A model generated the notes under the pieces. That model searched no databases. It saw only the letters and a program-made list of their open reading frames with translations, and was not told the DNA's origin. Of a stretch of 37,245 bases of DNA, positions 25,196 through 33,489 are shown piece by piece; position 1 is the stretch's first letter; each line of letters begins with the position of its first letter. The stretch is taken from NCBI GenBank assembly GCA_020347665.1, contig CP070737.1, forward strand, positions 1,961,254 to 1,998,498, read 5' to 3'. Source of the DNA: Nitrospiraceae bacterium (GTDB lineage Bacteria > Nitrospirota > Thermodesulfovibrionia > Thermodesulfovibrionales > UBA6898). The translations under genes were made by a program, and so were the position numbers.

Positions 25196-25621
25196 TTAGT
25201 TCATTACCTCTGGGATTGGTAATTCAACTGAGTCATTCTTAAACTCGCCTTTTATGTAGAGCTGCATCTCCCACATGCCCGGTTCTGGCAAACTGATATT
25301 TTCAATAATATATAAACCGCGTCCAGCATCTTTTACCGTTGGAGTTGTGTTAGATATAGTCCCTTTTTGCGTATGAACCGGCACAGCCTTGATGGTCAGG
25401 CCGGGGATGTCCGTTGCTTCATAATCATGAATGATCAAATGGGCCTTGTTTATGCCGACCTTCGGTTGTTTCGGTTTCATGACGAGTTCAGCAGTGTAAT
25501 ATCCTGTGTGCGTAGCCTTGAAGGAACTGCCCTTAATGTGCTGTACCATTTCCGGCGTGTAGGTCGATGCACACCCAGAAAAAATCAGTGAAAAAATGCA
25601 AAAAACAACTACTTTTGTCAT
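25196..25621 (-). CDS. YtkA/FixH-like lipoprotein
   Basis: The 141-residue protein has a lipoprotein signal (MTKVVVFCIFSLIFSGCAST, lipobox FSGC) and a beta-sandwich of the YtkA/FixH type: HTGYYTAELVMKPKQPKVG, LIIHDYEATDIPGLTI and the C-terminal GMWEMQLYIKGEFKNDSV block that ends most YtkA-like domains. It is expected to sit in the envelope next to copper/redox functions. AATGGAGGTAATCG lies just before the ATG, a good ribosome binding site. It converges with copD. Confidence 0.75.
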   Translation of the reverse strand: MTKVVVFCIFSLIFSGCASTYTPEMVQHIKGSSFKATHTGYYTAELVMKPKQPKVGINKAHLIIHDYEATDIPGLTIKAVPVHTQKGTISNTTPTVKDAGRGLYIIENISLPEPGMWEMQLYIKGEFKNDSVELPIPEVMN

Positions 25622-25761
25622 ACGATTACCTCCATTTGGGCTGGTTATGCATTTATTTTACCACAGGAAAAACCAATACGCTATGGCATAACGGTTCTTT
25701 TCAAAAAAGTAAAGGGTGTGCATACCCGGTACAAGGCGGTCACATATCAGACTTCGGATGA

Positions 25762-26331
25762 CTATCCGGACTGGTTCAGAATACCGAGTATTCTCCCAGC
25801 TTCTGCAGCAACATCTGTTTGTGAGTCAAGCTGGATGGCTTTTTTCAGGGGTGCTCGTGCTTCGTCAGCTCTATTGTTTGCTGCGAGCACAAAGCCCAGA
25901 CTCAGCCAGATTCGCTGAAAATCAGGAGCAACTTCAGAGCCCTGCCGCAGCGTTTCTATGGCACGTTCAGGCCTGCCAGTATAGTGATATGAAAGACCCA
26001 GATCATTGTAGGTATCTCCATCGGTCTGATCAAGCTCCAGGAGTTCTTCGTATGCGGTAACAGCCTTTTCGAACATACTGCTTTCAAAATACAGGTCGGC
26101 GAGCTGGGCCCGTATCCGAAGATTTTCAGGATCATTCCGGATGATTTCCAGATATTGTTGTTCTTTCGCATTAAATTCAATGAGTGATCCAGAGAATGGC
26201 GGAGATTGATAATCCCGGCTTTGGGATTCTTCAGTCGTGGTAGGTGAACGCTTCAGACTAAAAACAACTGCGATCACGATTACCGCGAACAGTACTGCAA
26301 TGGTCCATTGTTTGTATGACTGCTGGCTCAT
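25762..26331 (-). CDS. Membrane-anchored TPR protein
   Basis: The 189-residue protein has one N-terminal anchor (about residues 7-25 of MSQQSYKQWTIAVLFAVIVI) and three to four TPR motifs (NPEN-type starts at DPENLRIRAQLADLYFESS, TDGDTYNDLGLSYHYTGRPE, APDFQRIWLSLGFVLAANNR). Such proteins act as scaffolds, for example in cytochrome c maturation (CcmH/NrfG-like). The ATG at 26331 is chosen because the upstream in-frame start at 26361 is a TTG without a visible ribosome binding site. Its role is inferred only from the repeats. Confidence 0.75.
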   Translation of the reverse strand: MSQQSYKQWTIAVLFAVIVIAVVFSLKRSPTTTEESQSRDYQSPPFSGSLIEFNAKEQQYLEIIRNDPENLRIRAQLADLYFESSMFEKAVTAYEELLELDQTDGDTYNDLGLSYHYTGRPERAIETLRQGSEVAPDFQRIWLSLGFVLAANNRADEARAPLKKAIQLDSQTDVAAEAGRILGILNQSG

Positions 26332-26407
26332 ATGGTCTTCATCGGGTTTCTGAGATTTCAAAGCAAAACTGACATTTTATACTATCAAATAAGACAAAAA
26401 AAAAGCA

Positions 26408-26737
26408 CTAATAAATGGAACGTATCCTGCCGGTATGTCTGTCAAAAATGATTATATCAATAATTGAATCCTTTTGCTTTATGTGGGCTTTTATGAACCT
26501 CCCGACGGGGCTTACAACCTCAACAGTGAATCCCTTTGAGGAATAATAATCCTTCAAGGCCTCCTCGGCCTGCTTTTGGGTGTGAAAGGCCTTGTTTTTC
26601 CCATATTTGCTGAAGCGGGGGCAGTAATCCCCGTACGGGGTAACTGGCTTTTTTTCGTGGAATCCCTGCACATCGGATAACACTGCCATCTGTACTACCG
26701 GTATAACAATCAGGATCAAGATCAGTTTCTTCCTCAT
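26408..26737 (-). CDS. Small secreted protein of unknown function
   Basis: The 109-residue protein has a signal peptide (MRKKLILILIVIPVVQMAVL with a likely cut near VQG) and a 75-90-residue domain. It holds YGDYCPRFSKYGKNK followed by a helix (TQKQAEEALKDYYSSKG) and strands (FTVEVVSP, GRFIKAHIKQKDSIIDIII). The strand-rich C terminus recalls PepSY-like modules, but I do not recognise a family. A single Cys is present. Start codon ATG at 26737. Confidence 0.6.
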   Translation of the reverse strand: MRKKLILILIVIPVVQMAVLSDVQGFHEKKPVTPYGDYCPRFSKYGKNKAFHTQKQAEEALKDYYSSKGFTVEVVSPVGRFIKAHIKQKDSIIDIIIFDRHTGRIRSIY

Positions 26738-26910
26738 AGCGCACTCATTTTAATGTCCTATTTTTACACAAGAAAATGAAGGTTTTATGAAGAAATGTCT
26801 TTATGCACTACTATGCGGTATTTTTAAACAGTATTTTCCAATGGGGATGAAAATACACGTCAGGACAAGGGGATTGATGAATCGAAAAGAAAGAAGCTGT
26901 TACAGGATGA
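26738..26910. other. Spacer between the small secreted gene and the deaminase gene
   Basis: No convincing gene. A 48-codon plus-strand ORF from about 26786 that runs into the deaminase gene end is not credible. No terminator hairpin with a T-run was seen. Confidence 0.3.
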
Positions 26911-28239
26911 TTATGTCTGATCTGAGTTGGTAGCCTTGATTTTTCTGGACCACACGACCGCCTTCTGGATAATGTCTGACTCATCAGCTTGTGTGATTTT
27001 GCCCTTTTCGACAACAACAGTGCCATTCACAATGACGTCTGTAATATCAGCGGCATGCATGGAATAGATCACATGTGAATAGATATCATAGAGAGGAGTA
27101 AGATGGGGTTTTTTCAGATCCGCAATAACAATATCTGCTGCCTTTCCTTTTTCAAGACTTCCGGTAACATGTCCGAGCCCGAGTGCCTCTGCTCCCCAAC
27201 GGGTTGCCATGAGCATCGCCTGCCTGGCATTCAGCACGGTAGGGTCTCCTGATTGTGCCTTATGGACTTTTGCCGCAGTTGACATTTCGCTCAAGATGTT
27301 GAGGTCATTATTGCTGGCAGCTCCGTCAGTGCCGAAGGTGACCCTGACACCAGCATCGAGCAGTTTTGGCACCGGTGCTATCCCGGAGGCGAGTTTGAGG
27401 TTGCTCTCAATGCAGTGAGCAACACCAACCTTTGCATGTGAAAGCATCTCTATTTCATCATCGGTCGGCCAGACACAATGGGCAGCGAGGACTCGTTCAT
27501 CAAGGAAGCCGATGCTTTCAAGCAGAGCTATAGGGGTTTTCCCGTAACGGGTTTTTATCTCCTGCACCTCCCATTCAGTCTCTGCGAGATGAACATGCAG
27601 CGGAACATCATAGTGTTCGGCAATCAGCTTTGCGCGCATCATGTTTTCAGGCGCGCAGGTATAGATAGCATGCGGAGCTATACTTGGATGGATAAGTTCA
27701 TCACCCACCCATTCTTTTATAAAGTTTTCAGCATTCGCAAAATACTCTTCAGACGTTGCTGCTGAGCTGGAAGGAAAGTCAAGTATGCCGACACCTACGA
27801 CAGCCCTCATTCCCAGTTTTTTTGTTGCCGTGCCGATTGCATTACCAAAAAAATACATGTCATTATAAACGGTAATACCGGCCTTCAGCATCTCGAGACA
27901 GGCAAGTTCCACAGCATCACCCACAAACGTCGGACTCATCCACCTGCCCTCAGCAGGCCATATATGCTGTTCAAGCCAGTCTTTTAATGGGAGATCGTCA
28001 GCAAGACCTCTGAACAGTACCATTGCAGCATGTGTGTGGGTATTAATAAGACCGGGAAACGCAACTTTCCCGGTCCCCCCTATTTCTTTTACAGCAGAAC
28101 AGGTGCCAGAGATTTCCCCTGCAGTGCCAATAGAAACTATTTTTTTATCCTTAACAGCAATAGCTCCGTCTTGTATAACGGAGAGATCGTTGTCCATTTT
28201 CAGGATAAAATCAGCTTTTACAATGAGGTCAACGTTCAC
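26911..28239 (-). CDS. mtaD: Amidohydrolase, MTA/SAH deaminase-like
   Basis: The 442-residue metal-dependent amidohydrolase has INTHTHAAMVLFRGLADDLP near residue 65, with the HxH metal site, then HVHLAETEWEVQ, HCVWPTDDE and TFGTDGAASNNDLN carrying the remaining metal ligands and catalytic Asp. The LVNTHTHAAM..FRG start and length resemble 5-methylthioadenosine/S-adenosylhomocysteine deaminase (MtaD) and related Trz-type enzymes; substrate cannot be settled from sequence. The start codon is the GTG at 28239, overlapping the asd stop codon (GTGA), so it is coupled to asd. Confidence 0.8.
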   Translation of the reverse strand: MNVDLIVKADFILKMDNDLSVIQDGAIAVKDKKIVSIGTAGEISGTCSAVKEIGGTGKVAFPGLINTHTHAAMVLFRGLADDLPLKDWLEQHIWPAEGRWMSPTFVGDAVELACLEMLKAGITVYNDMYFFGNAIGTATKKLGMRAVVGVGILDFPSSSAATSEEYFANAENFIKEWVGDELIHPSIAPHAIYTCAPENMMRAKLIAEHYDVPLHVHLAETEWEVQEIKTRYGKTPIALLESIGFLDERVLAAHCVWPTDDEIEMLSHAKVGVAHCIESNLKLASGIAPVPKLLDAGVRVTFGTDGAASNNDLNILSEMSTAAKVHKAQSGDPTVLNARQAMLMATRWGAEALGLGHVTGSLEKGKAADIVIADLKKPHLTPLYDIYSHVIYSMHAADITDVIVNGTVVVEKGKITQADESDIIQKAVVWSRKIKATNSDQT

Positions 28240-29261
28240 TGCCCTGCTGACTCAACGAGTTTTTCAGCTATCTGGATTGCGTTCAGAGCAGCGCCTTTTC
28301 TGAGATTGTCAGAAACAATCCACATATTGATGCCGTTTTCAACAGAATCGTCTTCCCGAACCCTGCCAATATAGGTTTCGTCTTTGTCAGCAACATCGAT
28401 CGCAAGTGGATAAATGTTCTTCTCAGGAGCGTCATATACGATAATTCCCGGAGCGGCCGAAAGCACAGCCCTCACTTCATTAGCTGTAATTTTCTTTATG
28501 GTTTCGATATTCAGGCTTTCTGAATGACACCTGAAGACCGGAACCCGCACCGTAGTAGCAGTGACCGCAACAGAATCATCCCCCAGAATCTTTTTCGTCT
28601 CATTTACCATCTTCATTTCTTCCTTTGTATAGCCGTTTTCAAGAAATGAATCTATGTGCGGCAGACAATTGAAAGCGATCTGGTGCGGATACACGTTCTT
28701 TATTACCGGTCTGAAATTCAGTACATCTGCCGTCTGCTGCATAAGCTCGTCCATTGCTTTTTTCCCGGTGCCTGATACCGACTGGAACGTTGTTACCACA
28801 ACGCGTTTTATCTGTGCGGCATCATGTATCGGCTTTAATACGACAACCATCTGTATGGTCGAACAATTGGGATTCGCGATGATTCCTTTATGCCACGTCA
28901 GATCATGCTCGTTCACTTCAGGAACAACCAAAGGAACTTCAGGGTCCATGCGCCACTGGCTTGAATTATCGATTACAACGCAGCCGGACGCAGCTGCAAC
29001 CGGAGCCCATATTTTTGACCGCTCACCTCCGGCGGAAAAGAGAGCTATGTCAATTCCCGTGAAACTGTTTTTATCAAGCGCTTCAACCGGGAGATCCGTA
29101 TCCCTGAAACGGAGACTTTTACCCACAGAGCGCTCTGACGCAAAAAGCCGAAGTGATGCGACCGGAAACTGTCTCTGTGTGAGCGTGGCAATCATCTCAT
29201 TGCCAACAGCACCGGTCGCACCGACAACCGCAACAATATATTTTTCTTTTTTCTTTAACAT
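28236..29261 (-). CDS. asd: Aspartate-semialdehyde dehydrogenase
   Basis: The 341-residue enzyme reduces aspartyl phosphate on the way to Lys, Met, Thr and diaminopimelate. NADP-binding VAVVGATGAVGNEMIATL is at residues 10-28, the catalytic Cys is in ANPNCSTIQMVVVLKP near residue 133, ALFSAGGERSKIW and VIDNSSQWRMDPEVPLVVPE follow the family, and the substrate-binding His lies in RVPVFRCHSESLNIE near residue 245. AAGGGA precedes the ATG at 29261. It is 38 bases after leuB and overlaps mtaD by 4. Confidence 0.95.
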   Translation of the reverse strand: MLKKKEKYIVAVVGATGAVGNEMIATLTQRQFPVASLRLFASERSVGKSLRFRDTDLPVEALDKNSFTGIDIALFSAGGERSKIWAPVAAASGCVVIDNSSQWRMDPEVPLVVPEVNEHDLTWHKGIIANPNCSTIQMVVVLKPIHDAAQIKRVVVTTFQSVSGTGKKAMDELMQQTADVLNFRPVIKNVYPHQIAFNCLPHIDSFLENGYTKEEMKMVNETKKILGDDSVAVTATTVRVPVFRCHSESLNIETIKKITANEVRAVLSAAPGIIVYDAPEKNIYPLAIDVADKDETYIGRVREDDSVENGINMWIVSDNLRKGAALNAIQIAEKLVESAGQ

Positions 29262-29299
29262 CTGTTTATCCCTTAGTGTAAGCGTATAAGACGATTCTT

Positions 29300-30367
29300 T
29301 TATATTTCAGTCGAGATCTTTGCTGTCAGGTCCCCGACTTCTGTAGTGCTCAGGCCCATTGTGCCTGCGGCAAGGCCCTTGATATGCTTGCCAGTTACTT
29401 CCATAACCGCGGTCTCTACAGTTTTTGCAGCGGCATCTTCACCGAGGTGTTCGAGCATCATGCTACCGGCACAGATCGAAGCGAGTGGGTTAATGGTGTT
29501 TTTCCCCGTATATTTCGGTGCAGATCCTCCTATGGGCTCGAACATCGAAACACCTTCCGGGTTTATATTTCCGCCTGCTGCGATGCCCATGCCCCCCTGA
29601 ATCATGGCCCCGAGGTCTGTAATGATATCGCCGAACATGTTGTCTGTGACAATGACATCAAACCATTCGGGGTTTTTTACGAACCACATGGTAATAGCAT
29701 CCACGTGCGCATAGTCAGCGTTGATATCAGGATATTCCTTAGCCACTTCATAAAAGGTCCTCTCCCAGAGGTTAAAGGCGAATGTAAGCACATTGGTCTT
29801 GCCACAGAGCGTCAACTTGTTTGCCCTGTTTCTTTTTTTACAGTACTCAAACGCATATCGTATGCATCGCTCAACGCCTTTTCTTGTGTTTACGGATTCC
29901 TGCACTGCGATTTCGTCAGGCGTGCCTTTCTTGAAAAAACCTCCGGAGCCGACATAGAGCCCTTCGGTGTTTTCACGCACAACAACAAAATCAATGTGAT
30001 CGGGTGTCTTATTCTTGAGCGGACAATCTATACCGGGATACAGCTTAACCGGTCTGAGGTTGATGTACTGATCGAGTTCAAACCTCAGCTTGAGCAGTAT
30101 GCCCTTTTCGAGAATACCCGGTTTGACATCAGGGTGACCGATTGCTCCGAGATACATTGCGTCAAATTCACGAAGTTCCTTAAGCGCTGAATCCGGAAGA
30201 ATTTCTTCTGTCTTCAGAAATCGTTCACCGCCGAAGTCAAACATCTGAAAATCCAGTTCAAACCCGAACCGCTGAGATACGGCATGCAAAACCTTCATGC
30301 CCTCAGCGACCACCTCAGGACCGGTTCCATCACCGGGGATAACCGCTATGTGGTATGTTTTCGACAT
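29300..30367 (-). CDS. leuB: Isopropylmalate/isocitrate dehydrogenase family protein (likely 3-isopropylmalate dehydrogenase)
   Basis: The 355-residue beta-decarboxylating dehydrogenase has [18 protein letters not shown] at the N terminus, the substrate arginines in [33 protein letters not shown], and the metal/NAD segment [20 protein letters not shown]. The C-terminal [17 protein letters not shown] closes the family pattern. The NMFGDI form is shared by 3-isopropylmalate dehydrogenase and by tartrate/isocitrate-type members; context with asd favours amino acid biosynthesis. GGAGG precedes the ATG. It heads the leuB-asd-mtaD operon. Confidence 0.78.
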   Translation of the reverse strand: MSKTYHIAVIPGDGTGPEVVAEGMKVLHAVSQRFGFELDFQMFDFGGERFLKTEEILPDSALKELREFDAMYLGAIGHPDVKPGILEKGILLKLRFELDQYINLRPVKLYPGIDCPLKNKTPDHIDFVVVRENTEGLYVGSGGFFKKGTPDEIAVQESVNTRKGVERCIRYAFEYCKKRNRANKLTLCGKTNVLTFAFNLWERTFYEVAKEYPDINADYAHVDAITMWFVKNPEWFDVIVTDNMFGDIITDLGAMIQGGMGIAAGGNINPEGVSMFEPIGGSAPKYTGKNTINPLASICAGSMMLEHLGEDAAAKTVETAVMEVTGKHIKGLAAGTMGLSTTEVGDLTAKISTEI

Positions 30368-30796
30368 CTCTGCCTCCTAACTACCCTTAAGTCCGATATA
30401 TTATCATATTTTCTATTTTACTTTATAGCGGGCATGGATTGACCTCGGACCATTTCTGTTTCGGAAAGTTTACATGAACACTATTTTTTCAGCATTTTGA
30501 AAAAGTTATAATACTTCTTTTCGTGTCCTTCAGCAACAGACCATCTCTGTACAGCATTAAAATTCACTTTTTGCGCCCTCATCTTGCAATGTTAGAAGGT
30601 GAAATCAATTCTTAATATTCTTTATTTCCATGTAACATTCAGTCTTAGGTGAGTTTTTAAAGTTGAGGAGTATAGGAAGTGAGCCTGTGAGATTGCGATC
30701 GAGTCAGGAGACGCGATCCCACCATAACCAGGTAGCAACCGGTCTCCCGAAATTGAGTCATACCAATCCGAGCGGCAGGGACTCTGTCATTCTATT
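30368..30796. other. Intergenic region with repeat copy and an unexplained GC-rich block
   Basis: The left part is AT-rich. A 44-bp-family repeat copy lies at 30624-30665, followed by a GC-richer block (30668-30796) with patterns such as GAGTCAGGAGACGCGATC and CCGGTCTCCC that no gene explains. A 70-codon plus-strand ORF through it has no recognisable protein features. The minus-strand PhoU-like gene ends at 30797. Confidence 0.4.
30624..30665 (-). repeat. Dispersed 44-bp repeat, copy 3 (diverged)
   Basis: On the minus strand it reads CAACTTTAAAAACTCACCTA, then AGACTGAATGTTACATGGAA, similar to copies at 32631-32674 and 34047-34090 with about two small deletions. The bases just upstream also look related (CACTTCCTATACTCCT against CACTTTCTTCCTCCTACG in copy 1). 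Confidence 0.65.
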
Positions 30797-31441
30797 TCAC
30801 AGCCCAGCTAGACCGATAGCTATTTCCTTTGAATGCCAGGATATGCTCTTGATCGCGTCAAGCATGGTTATATAAAGTGATGATGCGGCGGGAAGGCACA
30901 CACCCTTAATCAGGCGTTCCTCATGCAGCGTAGCATATTCTGTTGCCATTTTCCCCACACCTACCTGAGACTCCTCGACATACATGCTCAGGAACGTGTT
31001 TCTCGCAAGCACGATATCTGCAGTGGGTGTCAGGATTTCATTGAGCCGTTGCAGAAGGAATATCGTCTCCTTTACTGCCTTGTCAGAGAAAAGTATGTTC
31101 TCGCTGATTTTTCTGTCTATACACTCTGAAAGTTTCTCTATGTGATTTCCAATTCCCGATAGATGAGCGGGGATTGGAACATAGGGCTTCATATCAGGAT
31201 TATCGCGAACAGTCTGTTCCATGTCTCCTGCCAGTGAAGCGCCTGATTTTTTTATCGCTGCGATCTTTACCTTACATTCTGCAAGAAATTTTGCATTGTG
31301 ATAGATGAACGCATTCTGCAATAATAATATGCACTCTTCAGCATCTATTATCATATCATGCAATATTACTAATTCATTTCCGAGGCCTTGTTTCGCATGG
31401 GTATCGCTTTTTTTTATCTTTTGTTTCACATTATTCATCAT
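30797..31441 (-). CDS. PhoU-like helical protein
   Basis: The 214-residue all-helical protein starts MMNNVKQKIKKSDTHAKQGL. Two half-repeats can be seen, each ending in a conserved-looking helix (AHLSGIGNHIEKLSECIDRK near residue 95 and LDAIKSISWHSKEIAIGLAG at the C terminus). The family match is to PhoU or the PhoU-like tail of Na/Pi cotransporters, by pattern only. AAAGAGGTAAGAC before the ATG is a good ribosome binding site. No phosphate-transport or regulator genes are adjacent. Confidence 0.5.
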   Translation of the reverse strand: MMNNVKQKIKKSDTHAKQGLGNELVILHDMIIDAEECILLLQNAFIYHNAKFLAECKVKIAAIKKSGASLAGDMEQTVRDNPDMKPYVPIPAHLSGIGNHIEKLSECIDRKISENILFSDKAVKETIFLLQRLNEILTPTADIVLARNTFLSMYVEESQVGVGKMATEYATLHEERLIKGVCLPAASSLYITMLDAIKSISWHSKEIAIGLAGL

Positions 31442-31915
31442 GTCTTACCTCTTTCTTCCGATAATTTATTTTTAGATAGGAGCATTAATCAAGGTGTTTC
31501 TCTTTCTCTTCTCCCCTGGCAACATTTTCTGCTCTTCAACTTTTCTCCAAATCCCTTCGATCTAATCAACAAAGAGCAAATTAAGTGCCATTGCAACGGA
31601 CCGCTTAGTATGTCCCTGATATTAAAAAGAAAACAGCAATCTGTAAAATGCGTGTTCATTTCAATCAGACCTTATGGGGATCAAATCGTCACGTTTTTGT
31701 AACAAATGAATTTTCAGACTATTAGATTGGATTTATTAAGCAAAGAGAAGGTCTATTCTTTGTAAAATATAATTTTTATATCAGGATTGGCTGTTACTTG
31801 CCGGTAGCATCAAGCTCTTTCGCACGTGCGTTCCCTAATTTCTATAATTTCTTCTTGTCCAGTAATCATCACTTTTTCCTCTGTCTCAGAATTGAGCAGT
31901 AGCAAGGAGAACTCC

Positions 31916-32032
31916 AAAATGTTAACTCACAAGCCTGCTCCGTTATGTAGTTAAACGGGGGCGTGACCCCATATGCCTTTAGTTGTTACTGAAAGAAAAA
32001 GAAAGGGGCCAGGTCTTGTAACTTAACATTTT
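31916..32032. mobile_element. Candidate non-autonomous inverted-repeat element
   Basis: AAAATGTTAACTCACAAG (31916-31933) and CTTGTAACTTAACATTTT (32015-32032) are inverted repeats with 16 of 18 matches. The interior holds GGGGGCGTGACCCC and GGGGCCAGG. The right end resembles GGGGTCAGGTCTTG-type sequences I recall next to REP-associated transposases (from memory). No transposase is present. Confidence 0.45.
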
Positions 32033-32092
32033 ACTCAGGGTAGTATTGGGTGCAGGCTTATCACATAACAGACGTATAAGGGGTAACCTCCT

Positions 32093-32109
32093 GTCTGCCT
32101 GAGGCGGAC
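32093..32109. repeat. REP-like palindrome
   Basis: GTCTGCC (32093-32099), TGA, GGCGGAC (32103-32109) pairs over 7 positions with one G-T pair. A larger GC-rich block with GCCCGCCTCTGGCGTGGG follows at about 32165-32185. Similar small palindromes act as REP/BIME sequences. Confidence 0.4.
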
Positions 32110-32630
32110 GATTCTTGCCTAAGTGTTTGACCAAACGATGTTAATTCTTTAAAATCAACCAGGGGAGTGCAGCGGCCTGCCCGCCTCTGGCGTGGGTTCT
32201 GATGGCTGCCCCGCGTGCCCCGAGGCCTTATCTTTATGGGATGGTTGAACTATACGGTGTCCCTCCTGGACTTCAAAGACAAAAAAAGCAAATAAGCTCA
32301 GCAGGCTAAAAACCTGGCTTTTCCCTTAACCATCTGCAATAAAAAGCTTATCAAGCCTTACATTGTTTCCATTATTTCTATCTCTTCACTCCTTTCAGGA
32401 TTATTTTTATGACAGTCTTTTTAAAGATAGCGGAACAGGCAGGCATGCCGGACTTAATAATTTATTTAGTTGATTTTTGGAAATCGGCATCTTGTTGAAG
32501 TTTCTAGATGCGAGCAGATTCGTTGTGCTGAGAAAAAAAGCTGTTGATAAATAATATTCTAACTGTAACTTGCATCTAAAAAGATACAATTTTACTACAA
32601 TCGAGAACATCACTTTCTTCCTCCTACGCA

Positions 32631-32674
32631 CAACTTTAAAAACCCACCTAATACTGAAGAATACAAACGGAAAT
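32631..32674 (+). repeat. Dispersed 44-bp repeat, copy 1
   Basis: Begins CAACTTTAAAAACCCACCTA and ends ACAAACGGAAAT. It differs from copy 2 (34047-34090) at 3 of 44 positions, and those changes are conservative if read as protein (NFKNPP, N/D, E/D, E/D, YKRK). This hints at an old coding origin. Copy 3 is at 30624-30665 on the other strand. Confidence 0.7.
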
Positions 32675-32829
32675 ACGCAATTCATAGAATTGATTTCACA
32701 GACTACGATTCACTATTCAGAAATGCAAAAAGATGAATATTAAATATTGAAATATTTAGCAGTAGGAGTATACTGAAAATTAGATAGACAAAACATTTGC
32801 AAAGATATTAATAAGTGTAGAAAAACAAT

Positions 32830-33141
32830 ATGAAGCAGAACTGCTGGGAATTTAAGAAATGTGGCAGAGAGCTTGGTGGAGATAAAGCTTTAGACTTAGG
32901 TTTATGTCTTGCTGTTATTGAAATCTCTTTAGACGGTATTCATGATGGAGAATTTGGCGGTAGGGCATGTTGGGTATTAGCTGGAACCAAGTGTAACGGG
33001 GATATTCAAGGAACATTCGCCCAGAAATATAAAGATTGTGAGAAGTGCGATTTCTATGAATATGTTAAGAAACAGGAGGGAGATGACTTCTTGCCGACTG
33101 CAACTCTTCTTAAAAGAATTGAGGCTTACAATAATCTATAA
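32830..33141 (+). CDS. Two-CW domain-containing small protein
   Basis: The 103-residue protein opens MKQNCWEFKKCGRELGGDKA and has CW pairs at CWEFKKC (residues 5-11) and RACWVLAGTKC (about 46-56), with more cysteines in DLGLCLAV and KDCEKCDFYEYVKK. This is the two-CW family arrangement, usually found in anaerobes, of unknown function and possibly metal binding. No clear ribosome binding site is visible before the ATG; upstream is AT-rich and holds a 44-bp repeat. Confidence 0.75.
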   Translation: MKQNCWEFKKCGRELGGDKALDLGLCLAVIEISLDGIHDGEFGGRACWVLAGTKCNGDIQGTFAQKYKDCEKCDFYEYVKKQEGDDFLPTATLLKRIEAYNNL

Positions 33142-33249
33142 TTATAAGAACATTTAACTCTTCCTTCCTAAACTCTTGTTTTTAAATAATGCCTTTGGAT
33201 ACAACACTTCAAGTAGAAATCAACAAATATTTTACTCCTTGTTTTAGAA

Positions 33250-33277
33250 GGGGGAGATTGAATTAATCAATTCCCCC
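33250..33277 (-). terminator. Hairpin between the two-CW and Cys-rich genes
   Basis: GGGGGA (33250-33255) and ATTGA pair with TCAAT and TCCCCC (33267-33277) around a five-base loop, with one bulged G. It lies between two convergent genes (ends 33141 and 33298). It lacks a clear T-run in either direction, so it may be only a partial terminator. Confidence 0.4.
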
Positions 33278-33297
33278 CCATGCTGCTAAGGAGCTGT

Positions 33298-33417
33298 TCA
33301 TTTTGATTTTACAGGTGGCGGTATGCAACCACAGTCACAGCAGCTTTTTGTTCCGCTCTTGACCTGAGGTTTCTTTTTTTCAGTCTGCTTTTTAATTTCT
33401 TTGTCGCCCTTAGTCAT
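33298..33417 (-). CDS. 39-residue Cys-rich basic protein, partner of ArsR
   Basis: The ORF reads MTKGDKEIKKQTEKKKPQVK, then SGTKSCCDCGCIPPPVKSK, a Lys-rich basic half followed by a CCDCGC cluster. AGGAGGTGAT lies 4 bases before the ATG at 33417, the strongest Shine-Dalgarno in the neighbourhood, so it is very likely translated. It is 72 bases after arsR on the same strand, probably cotranscribed. The Cys cluster suggests a thiophilic-metal-binding peptide. I know no named family. Confidence 0.7.
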   Translation of the reverse strand: MTKGDKEIKKQTEKKKPQVKSGTKSCCDCGCIPPPVKSK

Positions 33418-33489
33418 TGATATCACCTCCTCTCTAATTAAGCATCTGTGCAGATACTTATATAATTAAGTAAAAAATATAATTCTTTT

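Larger units (their letters stand above)
31442..32829. other. 1.4 kb gene-poor, repeat-rich region
   Basis: No convincing gene. Contents: an inverted-repeat element at 31916-32032, a REP-like palindrome at 32093-32109, a GC-rich stretch near 32160-32240 with GCCCGCCTCTGGCGTGGG, and the 44-bp repeat at 32631-32674. A short open minus-strand remnant near 31805-31925 (ending IEIRERTCERA) may be the decayed tail of a gene. Confidence 0.5.

Noticed and set aside
26786-26932. 48-codon plus-strand ORF (MKKCLYALLC)
   Set aside because: Short, runs into the end of the deaminase gene on the other strand, and lacks a good ribosome binding site.
30668-30720. Cobalamin riboswitch
   Set aside because: GAGTCAGGAGAC resembles the end of the B12 element, but the upstream B12-box features (GCCACTG and the preceding conserved core) are not there, and no cobalamin gene follows.
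30663-30875. 70-codon plus-strand ORF
   Set aside because: Crosses the unexplained block and the end of the PhoU-like gene, has no protein features and no ribosome binding site.
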